Below the pieces are notes generated by a model that was given only the letters and a program-made list of their open reading frames with translations, made no database searches and was not told where the DNA came from. From Bacteroidales bacterium (GTDB taxonomy: Bacteria > Bacteroidota > Bacteroidia > Bacteroidales > UBA932), in assembly GCA_024398095.1 (NCBI GenBank), contig JAKSJK010000017.1, forward strand, positions 1-32,469: a DNA stretch of 32,469 bases, given 5' to 3'. How positions within the stretch are numbered: position 1 is the first letter of the stretch; each line of letters starts with the position of its first letter. Below, one piece after another: positions 1 through 7,770 of this stretch. The translations under genes and the position numbers were made by a program.

Positions 1-1597
1 CCTGTGCATTGTGACGGGTAGTCTGGGTACGGGACTCGCTGGTAGCACGGGTAGCCGAGATGAAGTTGTTGGTCACACCGCCGAGATCTGAGATAACCTG
101 TCCACGGGTGTAGTAGCTGCCGCGGTAAGAGTTGTCCATGATGCCATAGAGTGCATTTGCGGTGAGCCAAGGTGTGATGGTCCACTTGAGGGAGATGTTG
201 CCGGAGAATTTCTGACGGCTGTTCTCACGATCGTAGAAGGCCTCATAGAACTCTGCAGACTGCTGGTTGGCGTTGGTACCTCCGGTAGCGAAGCTGCCAT
301 CCTCATAGTGACCGAGATGGGTAGGAGCCATCATGAGACCGCGGCCGAGAGCATTGAAGTAGTTGCTCGTCATCGGGTTCTTGAGGTTCTTGGTAAAGTC
401 GAAGGTAGTAGTAGCCTCGAGGTTCTTGGTGATCTTGAAGCTGGTGTTACCGTGCATGGTGAAGTTCTGGTAACCGCTCATTGCCACCATGCCGAGATCC
501 TGGAGGTAACCTACGGATGCTGCGTAGCGCATGGTCTTGTTGCCGCCGTTGATACCGATGTACTCCTTGTGGTAGAGAGCCGGGTGATACCAGTCATCCT
601 GCCAGTCATGGTTGGAGAACATGATGGTCTTGCTCGGATCGATAGGGTCGGGCATGGTCTCCCAGCCTGCAGGAATTTCCATTCCCTCATTCCAGTAGCG
701 TGTGGAGTAAACGGCTGTTGCAGAAACGTTACCCACACCTGCACCGTTGGCACCGTCAAGTACCAGGGATGAGTTAGGACCCAGGAGTGCAGCCGGACGG
801 ATGATGGTGAGATACTCGCGTGAATTCGCGAGGTTCCACCTGCGTGCAGGAGAGTTGAAGCCGACCTGTGCGTCGAACACGATCTGAGGAGCTTTGAACT
901 GGTCGCCCTGACGGGTAGTCACGAGGATTACGCCGTTGGATGCACGGCTACCGTAGATTGCTGTGGAAGCCGCATCCTTGAGGACGGTGATGGTCTGGAT
1001 GTCGTTAGGGTTGAGATCCTCGAAAGAACGCTCCACACCATCTACGAGGCAGAGAGGCGCATTGCTTCGGTTGATGGAAGAACCACCGCGGATGAGGAAC
1101 ATAGGAGCCTCGCCCGGGAGGTTGTTGTTAGAGACGATGTGCAGACCGGTTACCTTTCCCTTGAGGGCGTCACCGAGAGTCGACACCGGAGCATCGAGAA
1201 GTTTGTCGCCGTCCATCTGCGCGATAGCGGTGGTAAGGGTCTTGCGGGACTGCGTACCGTAACCCACGACGACAGCATCGTCAAGGACGTTGTTAGGCTC
1301 GAGCATCACGTTGATGATAGCCCTGTTGCCTACAGCCTCGACTGCATCATTGAAGCCGAGGTAGGAGAATAAAAGCGACTGGGTGTCACTAACCTGGATA
1401 GAATACTTACCGTCCATATCCGTGACGGTTCCTGCAGTGGTACCTTGAATGATGACGCCGGCTCCTGGAAGTGGAACTCCGTCGGCATCAGTCACGACAC
1501 CAGAAACAAGATGCTTCTGAGCCAATGCCGAAAGGCTGAACGCCATCAGCATGACCGCAACCATCGTACTCAGACGAAAGATTGATTTCAGACTCAT
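1..1597 (-). CDS. SusC-like TonB-dependent outer-membrane transporter (partial, 3' end outside window)
   Basis: Outer-membrane TonB-dependent channel of the SusC/RagA type, which imports glycans or peptides together with a SusD-like lipoprotein. The ATG at 1597 gives 532 codons with no stop before the window edge; full-length members have about 1000 residues. Residues 1-26 are a signal peptide ending in SALAQ. Residues ~28-115 are a carboxypeptidase-regulatory-like beta-sandwich (VSGVVTDADGVPLPGAGV). The plug domain follows, with the SusC signature LKDAASTAIYGSRASNGVIL near residues 220-240, then the beginning of the barrel. A susD gene would be expected beyond base 1 but cannot be seen. No convincing TAnnTTTG box lies in the 56 bases upstream, so it may be read from the gene before it. 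The substrate cannot be inferred. Confidence 0.95.
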   Translation of the reverse strand, partial: MSLKSIFRLSTMVAVMLMAFSLSALAQKHLVSGVVTDADGVPLPGAGVIIQGTTAGTVTDMDGKYSIQVSDTQSLLFSYLGFNDAVEAVGNRAIINVMLEPNNVLDDAVVVGYGTQSRKTLTTAIAQMDGDKLLDAPVSTLGDALKGKVTGLHIVSNNNLPGEAPMFLIRGGSSINRSNAPLCLVDGVERSFEDLNPNDIQTITVLKDAASTAIYGSRASNGVILVTTRQGDQFKAPQIVFDAQVGFNSPARRWNLANSREYLTIIRPAALLGPNSSLVLDGANGAGVGNVSATAVYSTRYWNEGMEIPAGWETMPDPIDPSKTIMFSNHDWQDDWYHPALYHKEYIGINGGNKTMRYAASVGYLQDLGMVAMSGYQNFTMHGNTSFKITKNLEATTTFDFTKNLKNPMTSNYFNALGRGLMMAPTHLGHYEDGSFATGGTNANQQSAEFYEAFYDRENSRQKFSGNISLKWTITPWLTANALYGIMDNSYRGSYYTRGQVISDLGGVTNNFISATRATSESRTQTTRHNAQ

Positions 1598-1653
1598 AAT
1601 GTTAGATTTAGTTTTAAATGATTAAATGTTGTGTGTTAGTATGATGTGTGTTA

Positions 1654-3414
1654 TCATTTGTCCATATCGAAGTCCACAAGTATAGGCCTGTGGTCCGAAC
1701 TGTCGTAGTAGTTGCTCATCGCCCAGGTCATGTTCGTCCAGGCTTCGTTGAGTATCATCGCGTTCTTCACCTTGCCCATCATGGACGGAGAAGCATACAT
1801 GAAGTCGTAGCGTACAGGATAGTTGCCTGCGGCGTCGTTGCACCAGGTCCTGGTCGCAAAATACTGGCCCGGCCATTTCTCGGCTATTATATCCATATAA
1901 TAAGTGTGGTTGAGGATATAGTCGTGGCTGCTCAGGAACGGGCTGTCTTCGGGCAGTTTGTAACGCCAGTTGTCCTTGCGGCTGCGGGTGTTGAAATCGC
2001 CCATCATCAGCCAGTTGCTCTCTACGGAGAGAGATGGATCCTCGATGCTCTTCGAGCAGATATACCTTATCTCTGCCTCCCTCTGACGGTTTCCTCCCAC
2101 CGACTGCGGATCCGAGGTCTGTTTGGTGACATACTTCGCGTAGTAGCTGTATGCATGCGGCCAGAGATGGAGGGTGACAATGTTGACCTTTGTACCGTTC
2201 ACATCCACCTGCTGCACAGCCGCTCCATGTGCAACCGGACAATAGTTCTCGCCGCAGGTGGCATGGTAGTCGGCAGCATGGCTGGCTCCATCCGTGTAGC
2301 TTGCAGCAAGTTTCTGATGTTCCTCATCGGTCTCGGCAATCTTCACAAGGGTTGTTATCGGATATTTCGATGTCACGATCTGCGGGAAGTAGTCGTCTGC
2401 ATAGATGCGGTAGCCGCCTATGGCAGTATATTTATGGCCGTAGCCGAGAGCGAACTCAGGCCAGCCTGCCGGGAAGTAGCGGTCCGCCACAGCGCATGAG
2501 GCAGTGCTGCGGTCCTTGTAGATGGACTGTCCTTCGCACCAGACACAGATATCCGGATCGTATTTCTCTATGAATTTCCTGAAATTGTTGAATCCGGCAG
2601 TCTGGTCGCTCCACATTCCGTTCTGGATGTTCCAGAACAACACACGCAGATTGTTTTCCGCGCGCTTCCATGCTGAAAGCTTTACAACCTTGATATTGTC
2701 CAGGTAGAAACCATGGTTCAAGCTGGAAGAAGAAGACTCCCCTGCCCAGTACAGCATTGTTCCGTCCGTTGCATCCTCAACCTCCAGTTTCACCTCATTC
2801 CATCCATCGGAGAGAACCGATGACGGGAAAACGAGCGAATGCTCGATGCCGTCATGCGAGTGCGTGAGCTCGTATGGACTGCCGTTGAGAGTGGCAGATA
2901 CAATGACGCCCGCCAAAACCACCTTCGTGCAGATGGCATCGGTCATCCCTTCGGCTTTTTTCAGCGAGAAGGACACGGATATCCTGCTTATCTCGTCCAG
3001 TCTGGACAGCATCGGAGATTGTATTATGCCTCTCTTGCCGTCGGAATTGACTCCGCACGCCAGGCACCCGCTGTTCTCAACCGTCCTGAAGAGATACACC
3101 CAGTCGGCAAAACCACGCAGACGTATGTAGCTGTCATCGCAGACATGGCTGCTGCCCACCGTCTTCCACTGTGCGGACTTGAACTCCACATGGCTGAGAG
3201 GATTCTGGCAGTCATTCTTGAAATCATCAGACTGGATCTGGGGGCCCTTTGAGAGAGTACACTTGTCGAAACTCTCCTCGAATACAACTGAACCCTCCGC
3301 AAGAGTCTCCCCTGCCTGGTCCGAACCATGATCGGGCGGAGCAGGGGGAACAAAGCGGGAACAGGTTGAAACCATCAGGCCAACCACGAGCAGCGATATG
3401 AAGGAAAGCTTCAC
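1654..3414 (-). CDS. Secreted endonuclease/exonuclease/phosphatase-fold protein with N-terminal beta-sandwich
   Basis: 586 residues from a GTG start 6 bases after glpC. An N-terminal hydrophobic segment (residues 1-17) ends at Cys18; the VSTC context is a weak lipobox, so it is either a lipoprotein or simply secreted. Residues ~40-245 look like a jelly-roll or choice-of-anchor module. Residues ~255-586 are an EEP (DNase I/sphingomyelinase-like) domain. Its expected active-site positions are visible: Asn262 in FWNIQNG, Glu294, His416 in TLHLWPH, Asp473/Asn475 in GDFNTRS, Asp537 in RYDFMY and Asp574-His575 in SSDHRP. The family hydrolyses phosphodiesters or phosphomonoesters (DNA, phospholipid headgroups, inositol phosphates). 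The substrate here is unknown. Its position directly behind glpABC hints at glycerophosphoryl compounds, which is inference only. Confidence 0.85.
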   Translation of the reverse strand: MKLSFISLLVVGLMVSTCSRFVPPAPPDHGSDQAGETLAEGSVVFEESFDKCTLSKGPQIQSDDFKNDCQNPLSHVEFKSAQWKTVGSSHVCDDSYIRLRGFADWVYLFRTVENSGCLACGVNSDGKRGIIQSPMLSRLDEISRISVSFSLKKAEGMTDAICTKVVLAGVIVSATLNGSPYELTHSHDGIEHSLVFPSSVLSDGWNEVKLEVEDATDGTMLYWAGESSSSSLNHGFYLDNIKVVKLSAWKRAENNLRVLFWNIQNGMWSDQTAGFNNFRKFIEKYDPDICVWCEGQSIYKDRSTASCAVADRYFPAGWPEFALGYGHKYTAIGGYRIYADDYFPQIVTSKYPITTLVKIAETDEEHQKLAASYTDGASHAADYHATCGENYCPVAHGAAVQQVDVNGTKVNIVTLHLWPHAYSYYAKYVTKQTSDPQSVGGNRQREAEIRYICSKSIEDPSLSVESNWLMMGDFNTRSRKDNWRYKLPEDSPFLSSHDYILNHTYYMDIIAEKWPGQYFATRTWCNDAAGNYPVRYDFMYASPSMMGKVKNAMILNEAWTNMTWAMSNYYDSSDHRPILVDFDMDK

Positions 3415-3420
3415 CGGACT

Positions 3421-4659
3421 CTACTTGTTTGCAGCTGCAGTAGCTTCGAGGTCGAGAGCCTCCGCAAGGATGCTGACAGGATTCTTCACCGCGTAACCGG
3501 TGGACATTTCGATCTGCCACTTGCAGGTCTCGCACTCGCAGGCAACGAAATCAGGGTTCACAGCCTTGATGCCGTCAAAGAGTTCCTTTCCGACCTTCTG
3601 TGAAGTCTCGTAGTTCTCTTTCTTGAAGCCGTAGGTACCGGCCATGCCGCAGCAGTGGCTGTCAAGCAGGGTCAGTTCGAGACCCGGAATCATCCTGAGG
3701 AGCTCGATTGTGAAATTGCCCAGACCGAGCCTCTCCTGATGGCAAGGTGCATGGTAGGCAGCCTTAGCCTTGTAATCCGGTTTCCAGACAAGTTTCACAT
3801 CCCCCTTTGAAATGACCTGGTATAGGAATTTTTCAACGAGGACGATACTGTCGCGAACTGCTGAGTTGTCAATCTCGAGCAGATGAGGATACTCGTCACG
3901 CAGAGTCATGGTGCAGGAAGTTGATACGGTCACGATCTTGCGGCCGGCCTCCACTGCAGTCTTCATTATATCCACATTATGCTGGGCTTTCTTCCTGACC
4001 TGCTTGAGCATGCCGGCAGAGATCATTGCCACACCGCAGCACTCCTCCTTGTCGAGCAGATGGACACCGTAGCCGAGAGCATTGAGCACCGCCACGAAAT
4101 CCTTGCCCAGCTGAGGGAAGTTAAAGTTGGCATAGCAGCCGTGGTAGTAGCTGATATGGTTCTTATACGCATCCTGCTCTGACTGCTTGTTCTTCTTGAA
4201 CCAGCTTTCGAAGGTCTGGGAAGAATACTTAGGCATGGTGCGGTGCTTGCTCACGCCGATGGTGGCGTCGAGCACAGCCTTGACCGGCTTCATGCCGAGG
4301 GCCAGGTTCGCAACCGGCGCAAAAGCCGAAGCGAGAGGTCCCACGAAATCGGTGCTGGCGAGCATGGTGTCGCGGAGGACATGGCTGCGCTTGCCCAGAG
4401 TGAGCTTGGCGTTCTGTATCATGTCGCCGACCTTCACACCTGAAGGGCAGGCTACCTCGCATCGCTTGCAATTGAGGCAGAACTTGAGCATCTCGTCGTA
4501 GAAGACAGGGTTCTTCATACGGTAGCGCTCGCCGTCAGGACCGGCCTGCTTAGGACCCGGATAAAGTTCATTATTTGCCAGAACAGGGCACACAGTGGTG
4601 CAGATCGCACATTTCTGGCACTGTTCGAAATTGAATTCGCTGATATTCTGTTTCTGCAT
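3421..4659 (-). CDS. glpC: Anaerobic glycerol-3-phosphate dehydrogenase subunit C
   Basis: Iron-sulfur, membrane-associated electron-transfer subunit of the anaerobic sn-glycerol-3-phosphate dehydrogenase. It passes electrons from GlpAB to the quinone pool. At 412 residues it matches the usual length. Two ferredoxin-type 4Fe-4S motifs are visible: CQKCAICTTVCP at residues 14-25 and CLNCKRCEVACP about 45 residues later. Two CCG (heterodisulfide-reductase-like) domains follow, ending in EECCGVAM and SHCCGMAG. A last cysteine pair, CECETC, lies near the C-terminus. It is third in the order glpA-glpB-glpC, 8 bases after glpB, and should be co-transcribed with them from the promoter before glpA. 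Confidence 0.96.
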   Translation of the reverse strand: MQKQNISEFNFEQCQKCAICTTVCPVLANNELYPGPKQAGPDGERYRMKNPVFYDEMLKFCLNCKRCEVACPSGVKVGDMIQNAKLTLGKRSHVLRDTMLASTDFVGPLASAFAPVANLALGMKPVKAVLDATIGVSKHRTMPKYSSQTFESWFKKNKQSEQDAYKNHISYYHGCYANFNFPQLGKDFVAVLNALGYGVHLLDKEECCGVAMISAGMLKQVRKKAQHNVDIMKTAVEAGRKIVTVSTSCTMTLRDEYPHLLEIDNSAVRDSIVLVEKFLYQVISKGDVKLVWKPDYKAKAAYHAPCHQERLGLGNFTIELLRMIPGLELTLLDSHCCGMAGTYGFKKENYETSQKVGKELFDGIKAVNPDFVACECETCKWQIEMSTGYAVKNPVSILAEALDLEATAAANK

Positions 4660-4667
4660 AGCCTTGA

Positions 4668-5240
4668 CTAGTTAATGTTCGCTACTGCGTCGAGAGCCGA
4701 CTTGACAATGATTTCCTTTGCATCAGCCTCGATACCGGTGATGCCTGCAAGCACCTCGCCTGCAGCGAAGAGATTGGTCAGTACAACGCCCTCGAGCGCT
4801 ACCCTTCCCTGTCCGTAATTCCTGACTCCGAAAGACATGAACTTCTGATCGGCAGCGAAGTCACGGTCAAACCAGCCGGAACGGTCTTCGTCCGCTTCCA
4901 CGTCGAGTCCGAACACAGGCTCATAGACCGAATTCATGTCGGCAACAATGCCGCGGCTGAAATACTTTCCTGTTGCAAGAATATAGTTGTCTGCAACGAG
5001 GAGTTCATCCTCGAGCCTTTCCGTTACGAGGGAGAGGACCCTGCCGTCTTCGACATTTGCCTTTACCACCCTGTCACCAGAAAAGAGGGAACCGCCAGCT
5101 GCGACGAACTCCTTGAGATCGACATCCCTGAGTGAGAGGCCGTCGGCTACGACAGCACATTTGAGGCCTTTTGCCTGGAGCGCGGTGGCCGCAGTCTTTC
5201 CTGCAAGTCCTCCGCCGATTATTACCACATCGTATCTCAT
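4668..5240 (-). CDS. glpB: Short GlpB-like flavoprotein, anaerobic glycerol-3-phosphate dehydrogenase subunit B
   Basis: The N-terminus has the dinucleotide-binding motif VVIIGGGLAGKTAA (residues 5-18) of GlpB and related flavoproteins. The C-terminal stretch NLFAAGEVLAGITGIEADAK matches the second FAD-contacting region of the family. At 190 residues it is less than half the length of Escherichia coli GlpB (about 419), so the central part is missing or strongly reduced while both ends of the FAD fold remain. The frame is intact with clean spacing: 5 bases after glpA and 8 before glpC. It therefore looks like a compact functional subunit and not a decaying gene. The name rests on position and the two FAD regions. 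Confidence 0.82.
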   Translation of the reverse strand: MRYDVVIIGGGLAGKTAATALQAKGLKCAVVADGLSLRDVDLKEFVAAGGSLFSGDRVVKANVEDGRVLSLVTERLEDELLVADNYILATGKYFSRGIVADMNSVYEPVFGLDVEADEDRSGWFDRDFAADQKFMSFGVRNYGQGRVALEGVVLTNLFAAGEVLAGITGIEADAKEIIVKSALDAVANIN

Positions 5241-5245
5241 ATAGC

Positions 5246-6883
5246 TTATTTCTTGAAAGATGATGGCTTTCCAGCCTTGTAAACCTTCTGCATGAATTCC
5301 ATTTCACGGAGGGTGTCTCCCCAACCGACTGCGGACATGCCCTTCCAACGCTCGTTGAGGTAGTCCTCTGCGAGTTTCTGCTCCATCTCAGGCTTACCAA
5401 GTGCAGCAGCAAGGGCTGCGGCAGCCTTGTAGATGCAGAATGTGCCCTGGCAGGTGCCCATGCCCACGCGGGTGCGGCGCCGCAGGTCGAGAAGGCTGGT
5501 CACACCCAGTTCCTTCACAGCGTATTTGATCTCGCCGAGAGTTACATTCTCGCACTCGCATACAAGTTCGCGGTCTTCCGCCTTTGTGAAATCGATTGCG
5601 GCAGCCCTGGAACCCTGACGTCCGATGGACGCCTTGAAACCGAGGTTAGCGCCCTTGTAGGAAGGGACCTTGACCTCGTTATACTGATCCTTCGGTTCCG
5701 AGCCGGGGAGAGGTGTGGTTGCAGTCACGCAGCCCACAGTGACTCCGAGCTTCTTGCACACAGCGTCGGTAGCCCACTCTGCCATGAGACGGTAGGTCAT
5801 GAGCTTGCCGCCGGTGATGGTCACGAAGCCCTTGATGCCGTCGCGGGTCTCATGGTCGAGGCAGACGATGCCGCGGCTGATGCTGCGGCCGGTTGGGTCG
5901 TTGTCGGCAGCCACGAGCGGACGTACGCCTGCATATGCACGGAGAATGCGGGTATTGGCAAGGCTAGGACAGAGAGCGCATCCCTCACGGAGCAGGAGTT
6001 CCACCTCCTCCGGGGTTACACGCATGTCGTCACACTCCTCGAACGGAATCTTGGTGGAAGTCGTACCGATTACGGTCACGGTGTCGCCAGGCACGAGGAT
6101 GTCGCCGTCGGCAGACTTGCGGCAGCGGTTGATCACGACATTGTTGACGCGGTGTCCGAACACGAGGAGGGCTCCCTTTGCAGGATACATGCCCACGAAG
6201 GCGCCTGCCATCGAAGCAACCTGCTGGCCCCAGATGCCCGCCGCGTTGACTGTCACAGGAGCATAGTACTCTGCATCCTCACCAGTCTTCTTGTTGTGTA
6301 CCCTGACACCCTTGACAGTGTCGCCCTCCTTGATGAAAGAAGTGAGTTCAGTATAGGTCAGGACCTTGGTGCCGTGAAGTTTGGCATCGAGCACGTTTGC
6401 AGCGCAGAGGCGGAAAGGATCGACAGAGCCGTCAGGAACCTGTACCGCACCGATGAGCGTCGGATTGACGGATGGTTCCATCCTGATAGCATCCTTTGGG
6501 TCGATCGCCTTTGCATTGATGCCCGCAGCGATGCAGGCGTCGATGAATTTCTTCTGGTAGTCGAGACCGTATCCGGTGTCCGCATCCTCAGGAAGAGTGA
6601 TGAAGAGACCCTGGGTGTCGTCTACGCAGTTGCGCGCGATCTGACGGAGAATCATGTTCTCCTTGATACACTCGGTTGCAGATTCGCTGTCCTTGACTGC
6701 ATAGCGGGCACCACTGTGGAGCAGGCCATGGTTTCGTCCTGTCGCACCGTCAGCGATGTCGTTCCTTTCGACAAGAAGGACTTTCAGGCCACGGAGAGAG
6801 CAGTCCCTGGCTGTTCCGGCTCCGGTGATGCCACCGCCGACAATGATGACGTCAAACTCATTGTCTTTCAGATTGTTTGCCAT
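5246..6883 (-). CDS. glpA: Anaerobic glycerol-3-phosphate dehydrogenase subunit A
   Basis: Catalytic FAD subunit that oxidises sn-glycerol 3-phosphate to dihydroxyacetone phosphate without oxygen. The 545 residues begin with DVIIVGGGITGAGTARDC, the FAD-binding Rossmann motif of the GlpA/GlpD family, followed by the family block GATGRNHGLLHSGARY. The C-terminal ~90 residues are a BFD-like [2Fe-2S] domain with CECEN and GTCQGTFC supplying four cysteines. This domain separates GlpA from aerobic GlpD. It is the first gene of the glp group, with a promoter 60-95 bases upstream. No glpK, glpF or glpT is in the window, so the glycerol 3-phosphate source must be encoded elsewhere or come from lipid turnover. 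Confidence 0.97.
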   Translation of the reverse strand: MANNLKDNEFDVIIVGGGITGAGTARDCSLRGLKVLLVERNDIADGATGRNHGLLHSGARYAVKDSESATECIKENMILRQIARNCVDDTQGLFITLPEDADTGYGLDYQKKFIDACIAAGINAKAIDPKDAIRMEPSVNPTLIGAVQVPDGSVDPFRLCAANVLDAKLHGTKVLTYTELTSFIKEGDTVKGVRVHNKKTGEDAEYYAPVTVNAAGIWGQQVASMAGAFVGMYPAKGALLVFGHRVNNVVINRCRKSADGDILVPGDTVTVIGTTSTKIPFEECDDMRVTPEEVELLLREGCALCPSLANTRILRAYAGVRPLVAADNDPTGRSISRGIVCLDHETRDGIKGFVTITGGKLMTYRLMAEWATDAVCKKLGVTVGCVTATTPLPGSEPKDQYNEVKVPSYKGANLGFKASIGRQGSRAAAIDFTKAEDRELVCECENVTLGEIKYAVKELGVTSLLDLRRRTRVGMGTCQGTFCIYKAAAALAAALGKPEMEQKLAEDYLNERWKGMSAVGWGDTLREMEFMQKVYKAGKPSSFKK

Positions 6884-6947
6884 ATATATGATTTTAAATT
6901 CGTTGATCTTTTCCTCGCATACGCATTATACGCACGCGTCCGACCAA

Positions 6948-6978
6948 CAAATTTAGCAAATCTTTGGCTAAGAAACAA
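6948..6978 (-). promoter_or_regulatory. Bacteroidota-type promoter for the glpABC group
   Basis: Read on the minus strand there is a TAAATTTG box (6948-6955), matching the Bacteroidota -7 consensus TAnnTTTG. A TTG lies at 6976-6978 with a 20-base spacer, as expected for the -33 element. Transcription would start near 6940, giving an untranslated leader of roughly 57 bases before glpA. Confidence 0.7.
6953..6971. promoter_or_regulatory. Near-palindrome inside the glp promoter, possible operator
   Basis: TTAGCAAA-tc-TTTGgCTAA is an inverted repeat of two 8-base arms with one inserted base. It overlaps the -7 box and fills most of the spacer to the -33 TTG. A repressor bound here would block the polymerase. 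The regulator is unknown and none is encoded nearby. Confidence 0.4.
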
Positions 6979-6986
6979 TCAGTTTG

Positions 6987-7766
6987 TCAGTGTTTCAATG
7001 TAAGTTTCTTGCGATTTATAATCAAACGGCGGAGCTTGGCCGTATCCGGCAGGCTGTAATAAGCCTCGCACTGCTTGAGCCATTCGAGCGCCAGGCTGTA
7101 CTCGCCCAGCATGTAGCAGCAGTAGGCAATGTCGTAGGCCGCACTCGCCTTCCTGTCTGCAGTGCCGGTGCCGGCCAGAGCAAGGAACTTCTCCATTGCG
7201 GCAGAGAAATCCATGGATGCGGCCAGATCTGCCGCCTCCAGCCACTTCTGGTTATCGTAGAAAAAGAGCATGTGGTTCTCCCTGGTCCACACCGGGGAGA
7301 ACTGGAGTCCCAGATCTATCTGGTTGCTGACACTCTGGTATGTGTGTACTTTCTCCGTCTTGTCCATCGCGTCGAGGACGCTGACGTCTGCTGTCCCCGC
7401 CTGCACATCAGCCCCTGAGATCAGGAAGAGCACATCATGGTCAAGTGCGACCATATAGTTCACCAGAGTATCCTTGGCGGCATAATCCGCTCCCTGAGAA
7501 TATGGCAGGGTATAGAACGGGATGACTGTTTCCCCGTCGTTGTAAGCGATCTCGAGATCGGCAGCGAGCTGGTCGGCAAGACCTGCGCAAAGGGTGGAAT
7601 CACCGGGTTGCGCCCCATGGACATAGACGATGCCTATGGAGCGTCCGGTAAAGTCATAACCTGAAGCGGACGGGCTCCTCATTTCAACTTCCATGGTATA
7701 CATAGACGGGCCGCACGCCACCATCGGCAGCAGCATGGCCAGAAGAGCTATCTGTTTCAGTTTCAT
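6987..7766 (-). CDS. Putative lipoprotein of unknown function with helical-repeat C-terminus
   Basis: 259 residues. The N-terminus MKLKQIALLAMLLPMVACG is a lipoprotein signal with the lipid-accepting cysteine at residue 18. The middle has a stretch that reads like a small alpha/beta domain (FTGRSIGIVYVHGA, then YMVALDHDVLFLISGADV). Residues ~175-240 form a TPR-like pair of helices (ASAAYDIAYCCYMLGEYSLA, LEWLKQC). It begins 4 bases after the rimO stop, so it is probably the last gene of the nusB-rimO operon. It resembles uncharacterised Bacteroidota lipoproteins with a C-terminal TPR (possibly the DUF6340 type), but I cannot assign a family firmly and no function is proposed. Confidence 0.8.
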   Translation of the reverse strand: MKLKQIALLAMLLPMVACGPSMYTMEVEMRSPSASGYDFTGRSIGIVYVHGAQPGDSTLCAGLADQLAADLEIAYNDGETVIPFYTLPYSQGADYAAKDTLVNYMVALDHDVLFLISGADVQAGTADVSVLDAMDKTEKVHTYQSVSNQIDLGLQFSPVWTRENHMLFFYDNQKWLEAADLAASMDFSAAMEKFLALAGTGTADRKASAAYDIAYCCYMLGEYSLALEWLKQCEAYYSLPDTAKLRRLIINRKKLTLKH

Positions 7767-7770
7767 ATAG

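Noticed and set aside
1648-2499. A 283-codon plus-strand open frame opposite the EEP-fold gene.
   Set aside because: Antisense shadow of the conserved catalytic region; His/Val-rich composition typical of such shadows.
5852-7003. A 383-codon plus-strand open frame opposite glpA.
   Set aside because: Antisense to the conserved GlpA coding sequence and across its promoter; no protein family is recognisable.
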